Positions 18,917 through 26,832 of a stretch of 64,000 nucleotides of DNA are shown here, in pieces. The stretch comes from a bacterium (lineage in GTDB: Bacteria; UBP14; UBA6098; B30-G16). Numbering within the stretch: position 1 is the stretch's first letter; the number at the start of each line of letters is the position of its first letter. The translations under genes and the position numbers were made by a program. Location of the stretch: NCBI GenBank assembly GCA_030613005.1, contig JAUWMV010000007.1, positions 25,486 to 89,485 of the forward strand, given 5' to 3'. Under the pieces are notes generated by a model, which saw only the letters and a program-made list of their open reading frames with translations, had not been told where the DNA came from and made no database searches.

Positions 18917-20533
18917 ATGAGTTACTTGGTGCTTGCAAGAAAGTGGCGACCACAAACGTTTGAGGAAGTTATTGGACAGGACCACATAATTAAAACACTT
19001 TCCCGAGCTATCAAGCAGAATCGAATTGGACACGCTTATCTTTTTTCTGGTCCTCGCGGAATAGGCAAGACAACGACTGCACGAATTTTTGCGAAAGCTC
19101 TCAACTGTTTAAATTTCGACGCACCAACCGAAACTCCTTGCAATGAATGCATATCTTGTATTGAAATTTCCGAATCCCGTTCTCCGGATGTTCACGAAAT
19201 CGATGGAGCATCCAACAGAAGTGTCGAAGATGCCCGTGAACTGAGGAAACACATTTATTACACTTCTGTGGGTCGATTCAAAGTAGTTATTATCGACGAG
19301 GTTCATATGTTAACGACTGAAGCTTTTAATACTTTATTGAAAACTTTAGAAGAACCACCCGAGAATGTTATTTTCATATTTGCAACAACTGAACCACACA
19401 AAGTTCTCCCAACAATTAAATCTCGATGTCAGCATTTGGATTTCAAGCGTGTCTCAACAAAAGAGATATCAAAATATTTAGTTTACATTTCTCAATCCGA
19501 GGGCTTTGAGCTATCTGAGGATGCAGCAGAAATTGTGGCAATGCGAGCAGATGGAGCAGTTAGAGATTCTCTTTCAATGCTCGACCAACTAATGGCTTTT
19601 TCACCTGAGGGTGTGATTAACAGCGAGAATGCTAGTTATCTCCTCGGTGTTATGCCAATAAAGTCTTTCGAGAGAATTGCCGGCGCTATCTGTACTAAGG
19701 ACCCGGGTTCAATGTTAGATGAACTCAATACAATTCTTGAGTCTGGATTCGATCCAATTCAAATTGCAAAAGGTCTAATTGAAAATTTCCGCAATGCACT
19801 CTTGGCAAAATCCAGTGCACTACCTAAATCATTTCCTAATAAAGACATATTTAAATCCGTAGCAAAATCTCGAACAGCGCACGACCTTCTGAGGATATTG
19901 AAGCTTTTGACCGATACACAGAGACGAATGAGCCAAGGAGATATCCCAAGATACATACTCGAGGAGACTTTAGTATATTTGTCTTTAATGGACGACGTAA
20001 AATCTATTGCTGAACTGCTCGATTTTACTAAGAATCACATAGTTGCCCATGAGATTCCTACCCAAAGTGAAAGCGAAATTTTTGCTAAAACTTCGACTCG
20101 AGATGCAATACATAAACCAACAAAGAAGGACGATAAAACAAAGGCTAAACCATCAAAAACCAAAGAAGCACAGAGCATATCAGATGATTTTGTCAAACAG
20201 ATCGCATTAACAAGTGAAACTACAGCATCGTTACTTGAAAAAACAGTAATCTCACTTGCAGACAAAACTTTGAAAATCAGATTTCCAAAGCATATGGAAG
20301 ACATTAGAGAAAAATGGTTGATGAATAAAGAGAAAATTGGACTATTACGCCAGATTGGTCATGAAGTAGTAGGTTTTGAAGTTGATATTGTACTTGAAGT
20401 ATTAGACGATAGCGAAATCGAACAGGCAAAAATGAAAGACTCAGAGAAAAAGACAAATTCCAAGGAAAGACAGGATATTCCACTAAGGGTTGCAAAAATT
20501 TTAGACCTTTTCAACGCTAAACTTGAAAACTAA
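18917..20533 (+). CDS. dnaX: DNA polymerase III gamma/tau subunit
   Basis: The product is the clamp-loader ATPase that loads the sliding clamp and links the two replicative polymerases. It shows the family opening (SYLVLARKWRPQTFEEVIGQ), Walker A GPRGIGKTTTAR, the zinc module cysteines (CLNF ... CNECISC), Walker B VVIIDEVHML and the SRC arginine-finger motif (IKSRCQHL). Domain III ends near residue 370, and the tail is a charged linker plus a short C-terminal domain. At 538 residues it is closer to a short tau than to gamma. A strong ribosome binding site (AGGAGGT) lies 4 bases before the ATG. ybaB follows 128 bases later, as in many bacteria, but recR does not. Confidence 0.95.
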   Translation: MSYLVLARKWRPQTFEEVIGQDHIIKTLSRAIKQNRIGHAYLFSGPRGIGKTTTARIFAKALNCLNFDAPTETPCNECISCIEISESRSPDVHEIDGASNRSVEDARELRKHIYYTSVGRFKVVIIDEVHMLTTEAFNTLLKTLEEPPENVIFIFATTEPHKVLPTIKSRCQHLDFKRVSTKEISKYLVYISQSEGFELSEDAAEIVAMRADGAVRDSLSMLDQLMAFSPEGVINSENASYLLGVMPIKSFERIAGAICTKDPGSMLDELNTILESGFDPIQIAKGLIENFRNALLAKSSALPKSFPNKDIFKSVAKSRTAHDLLRILKLLTDTQRRMSQGDIPRYILEETLVYLSLMDDVKSIAELLDFTKNHIVAHEIPTQSESEIFAKTSTRDAIHKPTKKDDKTKAKPSKTKEAQSISDDFVKQIALTSETTASLLEKTVISLADKTLKIRFPKHMEDIREKWLMNKEKIGLLRQIGHEVVGFEVDIVLEVLDDSEIEQAKMKDSEKKTNSKERQDIPLRVAKILDLFNAKLEN

Positions 20534-20661
20534 GCATTTTATTTGCAAAATGTGAATTATTATTTCGACATGATTTTTTCAACATATATTAGTTGACACT
20601 ATTTATTCAGTCAAAATAGAAACCAAAAGATAAATGCAGTAAAGAATTTGGGAGGATATAA

Positions 20662-20973
20662 ATGTTAGATGGAAATTTTATCGATAAGCTGCAAGATGCC
20701 AAGAAAATGCTTAGCCAAATGGAGGAAAAGTTAGGAGACATCAAGGTCGAAGGCACATCTGGGGGTGGTATGGTTGTCGCAATTATGAACGGCAAGAAAG
20801 GTCTTTTGGAATTAAAAATAAATCCTGAGATTGTTAATCCAGAGGATATCGAAATGCTTCAAGACCTTATTATTGCAGCCATCGACGATGCCAGAAATAA
20901 AGTTGAAAATGAAATGAAAAAGAACATCGGCAACTTAGCTAGTGGATTGGGATTGGCTGATTTAGTAGAATAA
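20662..20973 (+). CDS. ybaB: YbaB/EbfC family nucleoid-associated protein
   Basis: This 103-residue protein belongs to the YbaB/EbfC family of small DNA-binding dimers. The signature core is visible as VEGTSGGGMVVAIMNGKK, then LLELKINPE and EDIEMLQDLIIAAIDDARNK, ending in a helical tail. GGGAGG lies about 7 bases before the ATG. A TTGACA box at 20593-20598 could serve a local promoter, but no good -10 follows. The position after dnaX is the classical arrangement. Length is normal. Confidence 0.92.
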   Translation: MLDGNFIDKLQDAKKMLSQMEEKLGDIKVEGTSGGGMVVAIMNGKKGLLELKINPEIVNPEDIEMLQDLIIAAIDDARNKVENEMKKNIGNLASGLGLADLVE

Positions 20974-21128
20974 TCGATTACATGATATAATGCGCTTAGT
21001 ATCGATTGGATATAGAATTCTAACTTCAGGAATTTAGTGAAGGCGATGTTGAATTTGCTATTAGCTTGAAATATTATTTCAGAATCTCATAATTATAACC
21101 TTATCATTGGCTTTCACCGTCTATTTCT

Positions 21129-21144
21129 GGGGGTAAATCCCCCT
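21129..21144 (+). terminator. Weak hairpin downstream of ybaB
   Basis: Five G residues (21129-21133), a TAAAT loop and five C residues (21139-21143) form a short perfect hairpin followed by TCTTTAA. It lies 155 bases after ybaB and 123 bases before trpS. The stem is short and the T tract poor, so a terminator role is uncertain. Nothing else stands out between the two genes. Confidence 0.25.
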
Positions 21145-21266
21145 CTTTAACTTGCGAAATGCTCCATAAATTACTTTGTTAAATATTCGATTTCATTTGT
21201 TTATAATGTATAAGTTATTTGAAATCCATGAATGACTGTTAAATAAAAAATCAAGCGAGGTGTGCT

Positions 21267-22250
21267 ATGAAAACTCTACTTTCTGGGATGCAACCGACAG
21301 GAACAGGGATGCTTCATCTTGGTAACTATGAAGTTCTCAAGAGTTGGGTTAAATTACAAAATTCTGGTGAATACGAATGCTTCAATTGCATAGTCGACTG
21401 GCACGCTCTTACTGCGGATTTCGATAAAAAAGAAAATATGCCTGAAAAAATTTTCAACGTTGCAGCAGAATATATCGCAGCAGGCTTGGATCCCGAAAAA
21501 TCCGTGATATTCATACAATCCGATGTAAAACAGCATGCCGAACTTCATTTACTATTGTCTATGATTGTGCCAGTGCCTTGGTTAGTACGTGTGCCATCCT
21601 ACAAAGACAAGTTGGAAAAACTGGGATTGGATTCGTACGGTTTCCTTGGATATCCAGTACTTCAAGCTGCGGATATAATCGTCTACAAAGCGAATTTAGT
21701 GCCTGTGGGAAAGGATCAACTACCTCATCTTGAAATAGCACGAGAAATTGTTCGACGTTTTAATTTTCTATATGGCGATATTTTTCCGGAACCGCAAGCA
21801 CTCGAATCGTATGTGCCCTATATCCCCGGAACCGATAACCGAAAAATGGGGAAATCGTATAACAATTATATTTTGATGTGCGAGAATGAAGATTCGATCG
21901 TTAGAAAGATAATGGGCTGTTTTACCGACGAAACAAAGCTTCGACGCGGCGATCCGGGACATCCTGACATATGCCCGGTTTATGCATTACTACAAATCTA
22001 TGCACCCTCAGAAACCGATAGGATAAAAACGCTTTGCGAAGCCGGCGACCGCGAATGGGGTTGTGTTAAATGCAAAAAATTACTTGTGTCAAGCCTTTTG
22101 AAAGCACTCGAACCATTCCGAAAAAGACGCAATGAATTGCTCGCTGACAAAGAGGAACTCCGAAAAATACTCAAAAAAGGCGGAGAAAAGGCATCGGAAC
22201 GAGCGGAATCAACGATGCGTGAAGTTAGACAAGCAATGAAACTGTGGTAA
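21267..22250 (+). CDS. trpS: Tryptophanyl-tRNA synthetase
   Basis: The 327-residue class I synthetase charges tRNA-Trp. Its HIGH-type motif is MLHLGN at residues 15-20 and its KMSKS-type loop is DNRKMGKSYNNYI, with glycine in place of serine, a common variant in TrpRS. The N-terminal LLSGMQPTGTG and the segment LGYPVLQAADIIVYKA are family hallmarks. The size fits bacterial TrpRS. AGCGAGGTG lies just upstream of the ATG. It stands alone: no trp biosynthesis genes are near. Confidence 0.95.
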   Translation: MKTLLSGMQPTGTGMLHLGNYEVLKSWVKLQNSGEYECFNCIVDWHALTADFDKKENMPEKIFNVAAEYIAAGLDPEKSVIFIQSDVKQHAELHLLLSMIVPVPWLVRVPSYKDKLEKLGLDSYGFLGYPVLQAADIIVYKANLVPVGKDQLPHLEIAREIVRRFNFLYGDIFPEPQALESYVPYIPGTDNRKMGKSYNNYILMCENEDSIVRKIMGCFTDETKLRRGDPGHPDICPVYALLQIYAPSETDRIKTLCEAGDREWGCVKCKKLLVSSLLKALEPFRKRRNELLADKEELRKILKKGGEKASERAESTMREVRQAMKLW

Positions 22251-22302
22251 GAAAAAATTTAGCTAGCACTATATAAAAATAAAATATTAATTTTTCTAGT
22301 AA

Positions 22303-22346
22303 TGTCAATATAATTATTGACACTTCCCTTCCATATAACTTATAAT
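22303..22346 (+). promoter_or_regulatory. Near-consensus promoter with overlapping 8+4+8 palindrome
   Basis: TTGACA at 22317-22322 and TATAAT at 22341-22346 are both perfect sigma-70 consensus boxes, 18 bases apart. They end 49 bases ahead of the first of two tandem exported-protein genes. A perfect inverted repeat (TGTCAATA, TAAT loop, TATTGACA; 22303-22322) covers the -35 box, where a repressor or activator could bind. It could also be part of a trpS terminator, though it lacks a T tract. Confidence 0.6.
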
Positions 22347-22395
22347 TAATATATAACTTATTTAAATTGTAAATTTATTTAAAGGAGGGTGAATC

Positions 22396-23859
22396 ATGCG
22401 AAAAAGTATTATTATTTTATCAATTCTATTTCTCGTAGCTCTATCTTTTGCTGGGTGGAAAAAAGTTTTCGCTAGCTGGAGTTACTCATTTTATGATGCA
22501 GTCCAGACTTCAGATGGAAATTTTCTAATCATTGGATTTAAATATGCAGATTTCCCTATTCTTAGGAATTGTTTATATTGGCGGCATATATATCGAGAAA
22601 CCGGACTTACAATACCGGGTCGTGTGTATAAGGATCCAGATTATAGTGAAGGATACTATGTTATAAAAACCAAGGATAAAGGTTATTTGATAACTGGTGA
22701 AGACTATTCTACTGGTAAAATAATTGCTATTAAATTAGATAGTTCTTTTTCACTTCAATGGAGAAAAATGCACGGTAGACTTGGTGGTTATACTGCTGCC
22801 CCAATTACTTGTTGTACACAAGAAGGTGGATATTTCCTTTTTCATTTCCTTATGGATTTTACAAGTAGATTTAATCTCATCAAATTAGATAGTCTGGGTG
22901 ATTCAATTTGGATAAGAGATTACGATACTTTAATCGGTACTCCTCCAGACAGTTATGATACATACCCCAAATTTGTTGTTAATACCTTAGATATGAATTA
23001 TATACTTGGTTTAGCTATACAATGTACTTGGTTTCCATACGTAGATACGTCATACTTGTTTATAAAGATCGATGAGTCGGGCGATATTATATGGACAAAA
23101 AGTTCTGATATTATATATAGTTCAAGATGTTCATGCATTCCAACATTTGACAGTTGTTTTATACACGTAGGTTATACTGACCGACCTGGTCGTGAAACTG
23201 TGGTTACAAAGTATGATCGAGAGTTCGACACAATCCTTTGGAGAAAAATATATCGACACCCTAAAAACGCATCACACATTGTTCAAACTTCCGACAGCGG
23301 TTATGTGATATTTGGGCGTATACCAAACTCTGATTCGACAGGAACACATCTAAACGATTACATGTTTCTTATGAAATTAGATCCAAATGGTGACAGCCTT
23401 TGGTGCAAAATATACGACGAAGATACCTGTTTTGGTGTACGTTCCTTTGTGTTATTAGATGATGGTGGCTTTCTAATGCTTGCTCATCTTTCTGGTGGTG
23501 GTTCTATTTTGATCCTCACCGATTCGCTTGGGGATGTTCGAGTTTCCGAACCGCTATTGCAAAAACCAGAGGAATTCTCTGTCACAGTTTCGCCCAATCC
23601 ATTCAATTCATCATGTGCGATAATGATATGTCAACATTCCCGACTGCATCGGGATTGCGCAACATTGAAGGTCGAGATATTCGATTTGCGGGGAAGATTA
23701 GTATCGTTATTGTCATCTCATGTAGAGGGTCATAAGGCACCGAGCTCAAAGAGAAGTTACGTTTGGCAACCGGAGCAATCGGTTAGTTCGGGAATATACA
23801 TCGTGAAAGTTTCTACCGATAATCGATCTACCAGTAAAAATATTTTATACCTCAAATAG
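22396..23859 (+). CDS. Exported repeat protein with type A sorting domain, paralogue 1
   Basis: A strong ribosome binding site (AAAGGAGGG) precedes the ATG. A signal peptide (to ALSFAGW) leads a body of repeated blades of the form T-x-DGGF-L-x-x-G (for example TSDGNFLIIGF, TKDKGYLITGE, LDDGGFLMLA) with FDTILWRKIY and DSLWCKIYDE strands, suggesting a beta-propeller. The C-terminus is a type A sorting domain (VSPNPFNSSC ... VEIFDLRGRLV ... NILYLK). The domain carries a 9-residue in-frame excess relative to its neighbour, made by a palindromic element at 23638-23661. The passenger's role is unknown. The promoter at 22317 probably drives this gene and the next. Confidence 0.85.
   Translation: MRKSIIILSILFLVALSFAGWKKVFASWSYSFYDAVQTSDGNFLIIGFKYADFPILRNCLYWRHIYRETGLTIPGRVYKDPDYSEGYYVIKTKDKGYLITGEDYSTGKIIAIKLDSSFSLQWRKMHGRLGGYTAAPITCCTQEGGYFLFHFLMDFTSRFNLIKLDSLGDSIWIRDYDTLIGTPPDSYDTYPKFVVNTLDMNYILGLAIQCTWFPYVDTSYLFIKIDESGDIIWTKSSDIIYSSRCSCIPTFDSCFIHVGYTDRPGRETVVTKYDREFDTILWRKIYRHPKNASHIVQTSDSGYVIFGRIPNSDSTGTHLNDYMFLMKLDPNGDSLWCKIYDEDTCFGVRSFVLLDDGGFLMLAHLSGGGSILILTDSLGDVRVSEPLLQKPEEFSVTVSPNPFNSSCAIMICQHSRLHRDCATLKVEIFDLRGRLVSLLSSHVEGHKAPSSKRSYVWQPEQSVSSGIYIVKVSTDNRSTSKNILYLK
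23638..23661 (-). repeat. 24-bp palindromic element inside a coding sequence, copy 1
   Basis: These 24 bases, read on the minus strand, are identical to 55969-55992. They contain a TCCCGA/TCGGGA inverted repeat around a CTGCA centre. Here they lie inside the sorting-domain codons of paralogue 1, at the point where it is 27 bases longer than paralogue 2, so the element looks inserted in frame. Confidence 0.7.
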
Positions 23860-23899
23860 GTGTTGAGTTTTATAAACAATGTTTTTAAGGAGGTGTGTC

Positions 23900-25351
23900 A
23901 TGCGAAAGGTTATTTTTATTTTAACAATATTTGGATTTGTAGCTCTATCTTTTGCTGGGTGGATAGCAATTTTCGGTTCAATATATTATGATGCAATACA
24001 ACCTACAGATAGCACAATTCTGCTTGTAGGAGCTGCAAGAGATGAAGGACCTCCTGTGACTCATCATTTTTTAAGATGGGTATATAGGAACCTTGAAACA
24101 AGAGAGAGAATACTATACCATACATGCAGGGATATGTATGAAAGTAGAGCATATAGGGTTATTAATACAAAAGATAAGGGTTTCTTAATAATTGGTTCAA
24201 GTATGGATAATGGGAGTGTAATAGCCATAAAATTAGATAGTACATTTTCATGTCAGTGGAGGAAAAGGTGTGAAGGATCAGGATATACTTTTCTTTATAC
24301 TCCTAGAGACATGTTTGCATGTTGTACTCATGACAACGGATTTATCATCTTTTTCACTCGCAGATATTACCCACCAGCAAGACTTTGTTTCAAAAAAATA
24401 GACAGTCTTGGTGATACAATTTGGTCTAAAGAAATTGATAGTTTAATCGCTCTTCCTCCTGATAGTTATGATACATACCCTAAATTTGTCGTTAATACCC
24501 TCGATGGGAATTATATCATCGGTGTGGAAGTTTATCATAGACCCTCAGATGAACATTCTACTCTGTTTGTAAAGATCGATGATTCGGGCGATATTATATG
24601 GAAGAAAAGTTCTGATATAGCATACAAGGCATTTTCATGCCAACCAACATTTGACAGTTGTTTTATACACTTAGGTTATACTTATGCTGATATACCTGAT
24701 CGTGAAATTGTGGTCACAAAGTATGATCGAGGGTTCGACACTATCCTTTGGAGGAAAATATATTACTATCCTAAAACAGCATCACACATTATTCAAACTT
24801 CCGATAGAGGTTATGCGATATTTGGATCTAAAGCATACTATGATTCTACAGGAACATATATAAACCGTTACATGTTTCTAATGAAATTAGATCCCAATGG
24901 CGACAGTCTTTGGTGTAAAATATACGACGACAAAGACTCTCACTCTTGTAGAAGTATAAGTTCCTTTGTGTTATTGGACGATGGTGGCTTTCTTATGCTT
25001 GGCTCCAAATCTGGTGGTGGTTCTATTTTGATTCTCACCGATTCGCTCGGGGATGTTCGGGTTACCGAGTCGCCATTGCAAAAACCAGAGGAATTCTCTA
25101 TCACAGTTTCGCCCAATCCATTCAATTCATCGTGCCAGATTACCGCACCGGAAGCCGCAACGGTTACGATATTCGATTTGCGGGGGAGATTAGTGTCGGT
25201 ATTGTCATCTCATGTAGAGGGTCATAAGGCACCGAGCTCAAAGAGAAGTTACATCTGGCAACCGGAGCAATCGGTTAGCTCGGGAATATACATCGTGAAA
25301 GTTTCTACCGATAATCGATCTACCAGTAAAAATATATTATACCTCAAATAG
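23900..25351 (+). CDS. Exported repeat protein with type A sorting domain, paralogue 2
   Basis: The start is placed at the ATG at 23900 because AAGGAGGTG lies 6 bases upstream and the protein then opens with a signal peptide (MRKVIFILTIFGFVALSFAG). The earlier in-frame ATG at 23879 has no such site. The body aligns throughout with the preceding gene: the same blades and near-identical blocks such as PPDSYDTYPKFVVNTLD. The last 45 residues are almost identical. The intervening gap is only 40 bases, so the pair looks like a tandem duplication within one operon. The sorting domain (NPFNSSCQITAPEAATVTIF) lacks the palindromic insert of paralogue 1. Passenger function is unknown. Confidence 0.86.
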   Translation: MRKVIFILTIFGFVALSFAGWIAIFGSIYYDAIQPTDSTILLVGAARDEGPPVTHHFLRWVYRNLETRERILYHTCRDMYESRAYRVINTKDKGFLIIGSSMDNGSVIAIKLDSTFSCQWRKRCEGSGYTFLYTPRDMFACCTHDNGFIIFFTRRYYPPARLCFKKIDSLGDTIWSKEIDSLIALPPDSYDTYPKFVVNTLDGNYIIGVEVYHRPSDEHSTLFVKIDDSGDIIWKKSSDIAYKAFSCQPTFDSCFIHLGYTYADIPDREIVVTKYDRGFDTILWRKIYYYPKTASHIIQTSDRGYAIFGSKAYYDSTGTYINRYMFLMKLDPNGDSLWCKIYDDKDSHSCRSISSFVLLDDGGFLMLGSKSGGGSILILTDSLGDVRVTESPLQKPEEFSITVSPNPFNSSCQITAPEAATVTIFDLRGRLVSVLSSHVEGHKAPSSKRSYIWQPEQSVSSGIYIVKVSTDNRSTSKNILYLK

Positions 25352-25389
25352 GTGTTGAGTTTTTTGCGTTAGTCCTCTTTATTCTCATC

Positions 25390-26703
25390 GTGAACGATCT
25401 TTCTAAAACTGCATCGATATTAGGCAGTATTGCAGGTGCGAAAGTACGAAGGGGATACCGATTTCCGTTTGGGGGATGGATTAGGCTCGAGCATAGATGG
25501 CATAATAAAATCGGGCTGTTATTCATAAAAACTGAAGGTTTGTTTCTAACACCTTTATTGCCAAAGGTCGATGGAGGATGGTGCAGTCCGCTTCAGGGAT
25601 TTTACATAAATGAGTCGGGATTATCCAAAAATAACATGCTTGTTATAAAATTCGTCCGAGAAGATAAGCAACGTTATATGTTGCTGAGTCGCAATAGCTT
25701 CTGGAATCTCATCGTAACAAACGAGATAGGCAAAATTCTGTGGATTGCAGAGAAATCAAAAAAAAACTCGATCGGTAATGTTATTTCGATCCCCGAATAC
25801 AATTTTGTACCTCCCACAGAATCCTTGAAGGAAATCCTTCCACAGGGCATAGAACATTTCGTAAATGCAAAAGATATCCTTTTACATAAGATTATTCATA
25901 GAGAGCTTATGCAAAAGCTCAAACGCAATAAAAATGCACTTACCGCAGTACGTGGTGATTATGAAAAATTAGGGAATCCAGAAAAAAACCGTGAACTTGC
26001 TAACGCAATCATGGCTAATCTCCACATAATAAAACCGCACTCTCATTTTGCAACAATCACTGACCCGTATTCTGGTGAGACTATACAAATAGAACTCGAT
26101 CCAAAACTTTCGCCGATAAAATTCGCTGAAAGTCTTTATAAAAAAGCCCGACGTGCCAAACGAGGCAGAGAGAAAATTATTACACGATATCGTCAACTTT
26201 TAAGAATACAACGAAATCTTATCAAGCTTTCGGAACTTGACAATATATACGAAACTGCTAAAGAATTGAACATCGATGCCGAAGCTATACTTGGAGAATC
26301 CGAAAAAGACCGAAAAACACAAAAGGAAGAGAAACTTGGACCCGGTATTAAAAGAATGTTCTCATCGGATGGTTTCGAAATTTTAATCGGGAAATCCGCT
26401 GAATCGAATAACCGTCTAACATTTAAAATTTCAGCCAAAACTGATATTTGGTTGCATGCAGAAAGCATAAAAGGTAGTCATGTAATAATTCGAGCAAAAG
26501 GAACAGTGATTCCCAACACGACATTGCTTCAGGGTGCAATGTTAGCTGCATTCTACTCAGATTCAAAACATTCATCACTTGTTCCAGTTATATACACTGA
26601 ACGTAAATATGTTCATCCAATCAGAGGACATCCCGGAAAAGTGCGAATAGACCGCAGCAAGACACTTATGATTGAACCGAAAGGAGTCATTGCTCATAAT
26701 TAA
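25390..26703 (+). CDS. NFACT family protein (RqcH/FbpA-like)
   Basis: The C-terminal NFACT-R domain (DUF814) is clear: FSSDGFEILIGKSAESNNRL, DIWLHAESIKGSHVIIR and VIYTERKYVHPIRGHPGKV. A central charged coiled-coil region (about residues 175-300) and an NFACT-N-like start precede it. RqcH-type members bind stalled large ribosomal subunits and add C-terminal alanine tails; others were named fibronectin-binding proteins. At 437 residues it is shorter than the usual 550 or so. The N-terminal strand that normally carries the tRNA-contacting Asp-Arg pair reads NNMLVIKF, without either residue. The start is GTG without a clear ribosome binding site, 38 bases after the paralogue pair. Confidence 0.85.
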   Translation: MNDLSKTASILGSIAGAKVRRGYRFPFGGWIRLEHRWHNKIGLLFIKTEGLFLTPLLPKVDGGWCSPLQGFYINESGLSKNNMLVIKFVREDKQRYMLLSRNSFWNLIVTNEIGKILWIAEKSKKNSIGNVISIPEYNFVPPTESLKEILPQGIEHFVNAKDILLHKIIHRELMQKLKRNKNALTAVRGDYEKLGNPEKNRELANAIMANLHIIKPHSHFATITDPYSGETIQIELDPKLSPIKFAESLYKKARRAKRGREKIITRYRQLLRIQRNLIKLSELDNIYETAKELNIDAEAILGESEKDRKTQKEEKLGPGIKRMFSSDGFEILIGKSAESNNRLTFKISAKTDIWLHAESIKGSHVIIRAKGTVIPNTTLLQGAMLAAFYSDSKHSSLVPVIYTERKYVHPIRGHPGKVRIDRSKTLMIEPKGVIAHN

Positions 26704-26757
26704 GAGATATTGGATTTAGCGAAACAATTTAAAAAGTTAAAATTTAATTCTAAGAAT

Positions 26758-26786
26758 TTGACAACATGTATACATATTGATTTATT
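26758..26786 (+). promoter_or_regulatory. Candidate promoter for the vWA surface-protein gene
   Basis: A perfect TTGACA (26758-26763) is followed after 17 bases by TTTATT (26781-26786; four of six -10 matches). A small palindrome ATGTATACAT lies in the spacer. The next gene starts 46 bases later behind AAGGAG. Confidence 0.4.
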
Positions 26787-26832
26787 ACTCGTATTGATTA
26801 TATTAATATTAGAAATTGCTTAAGGAGTTTTT

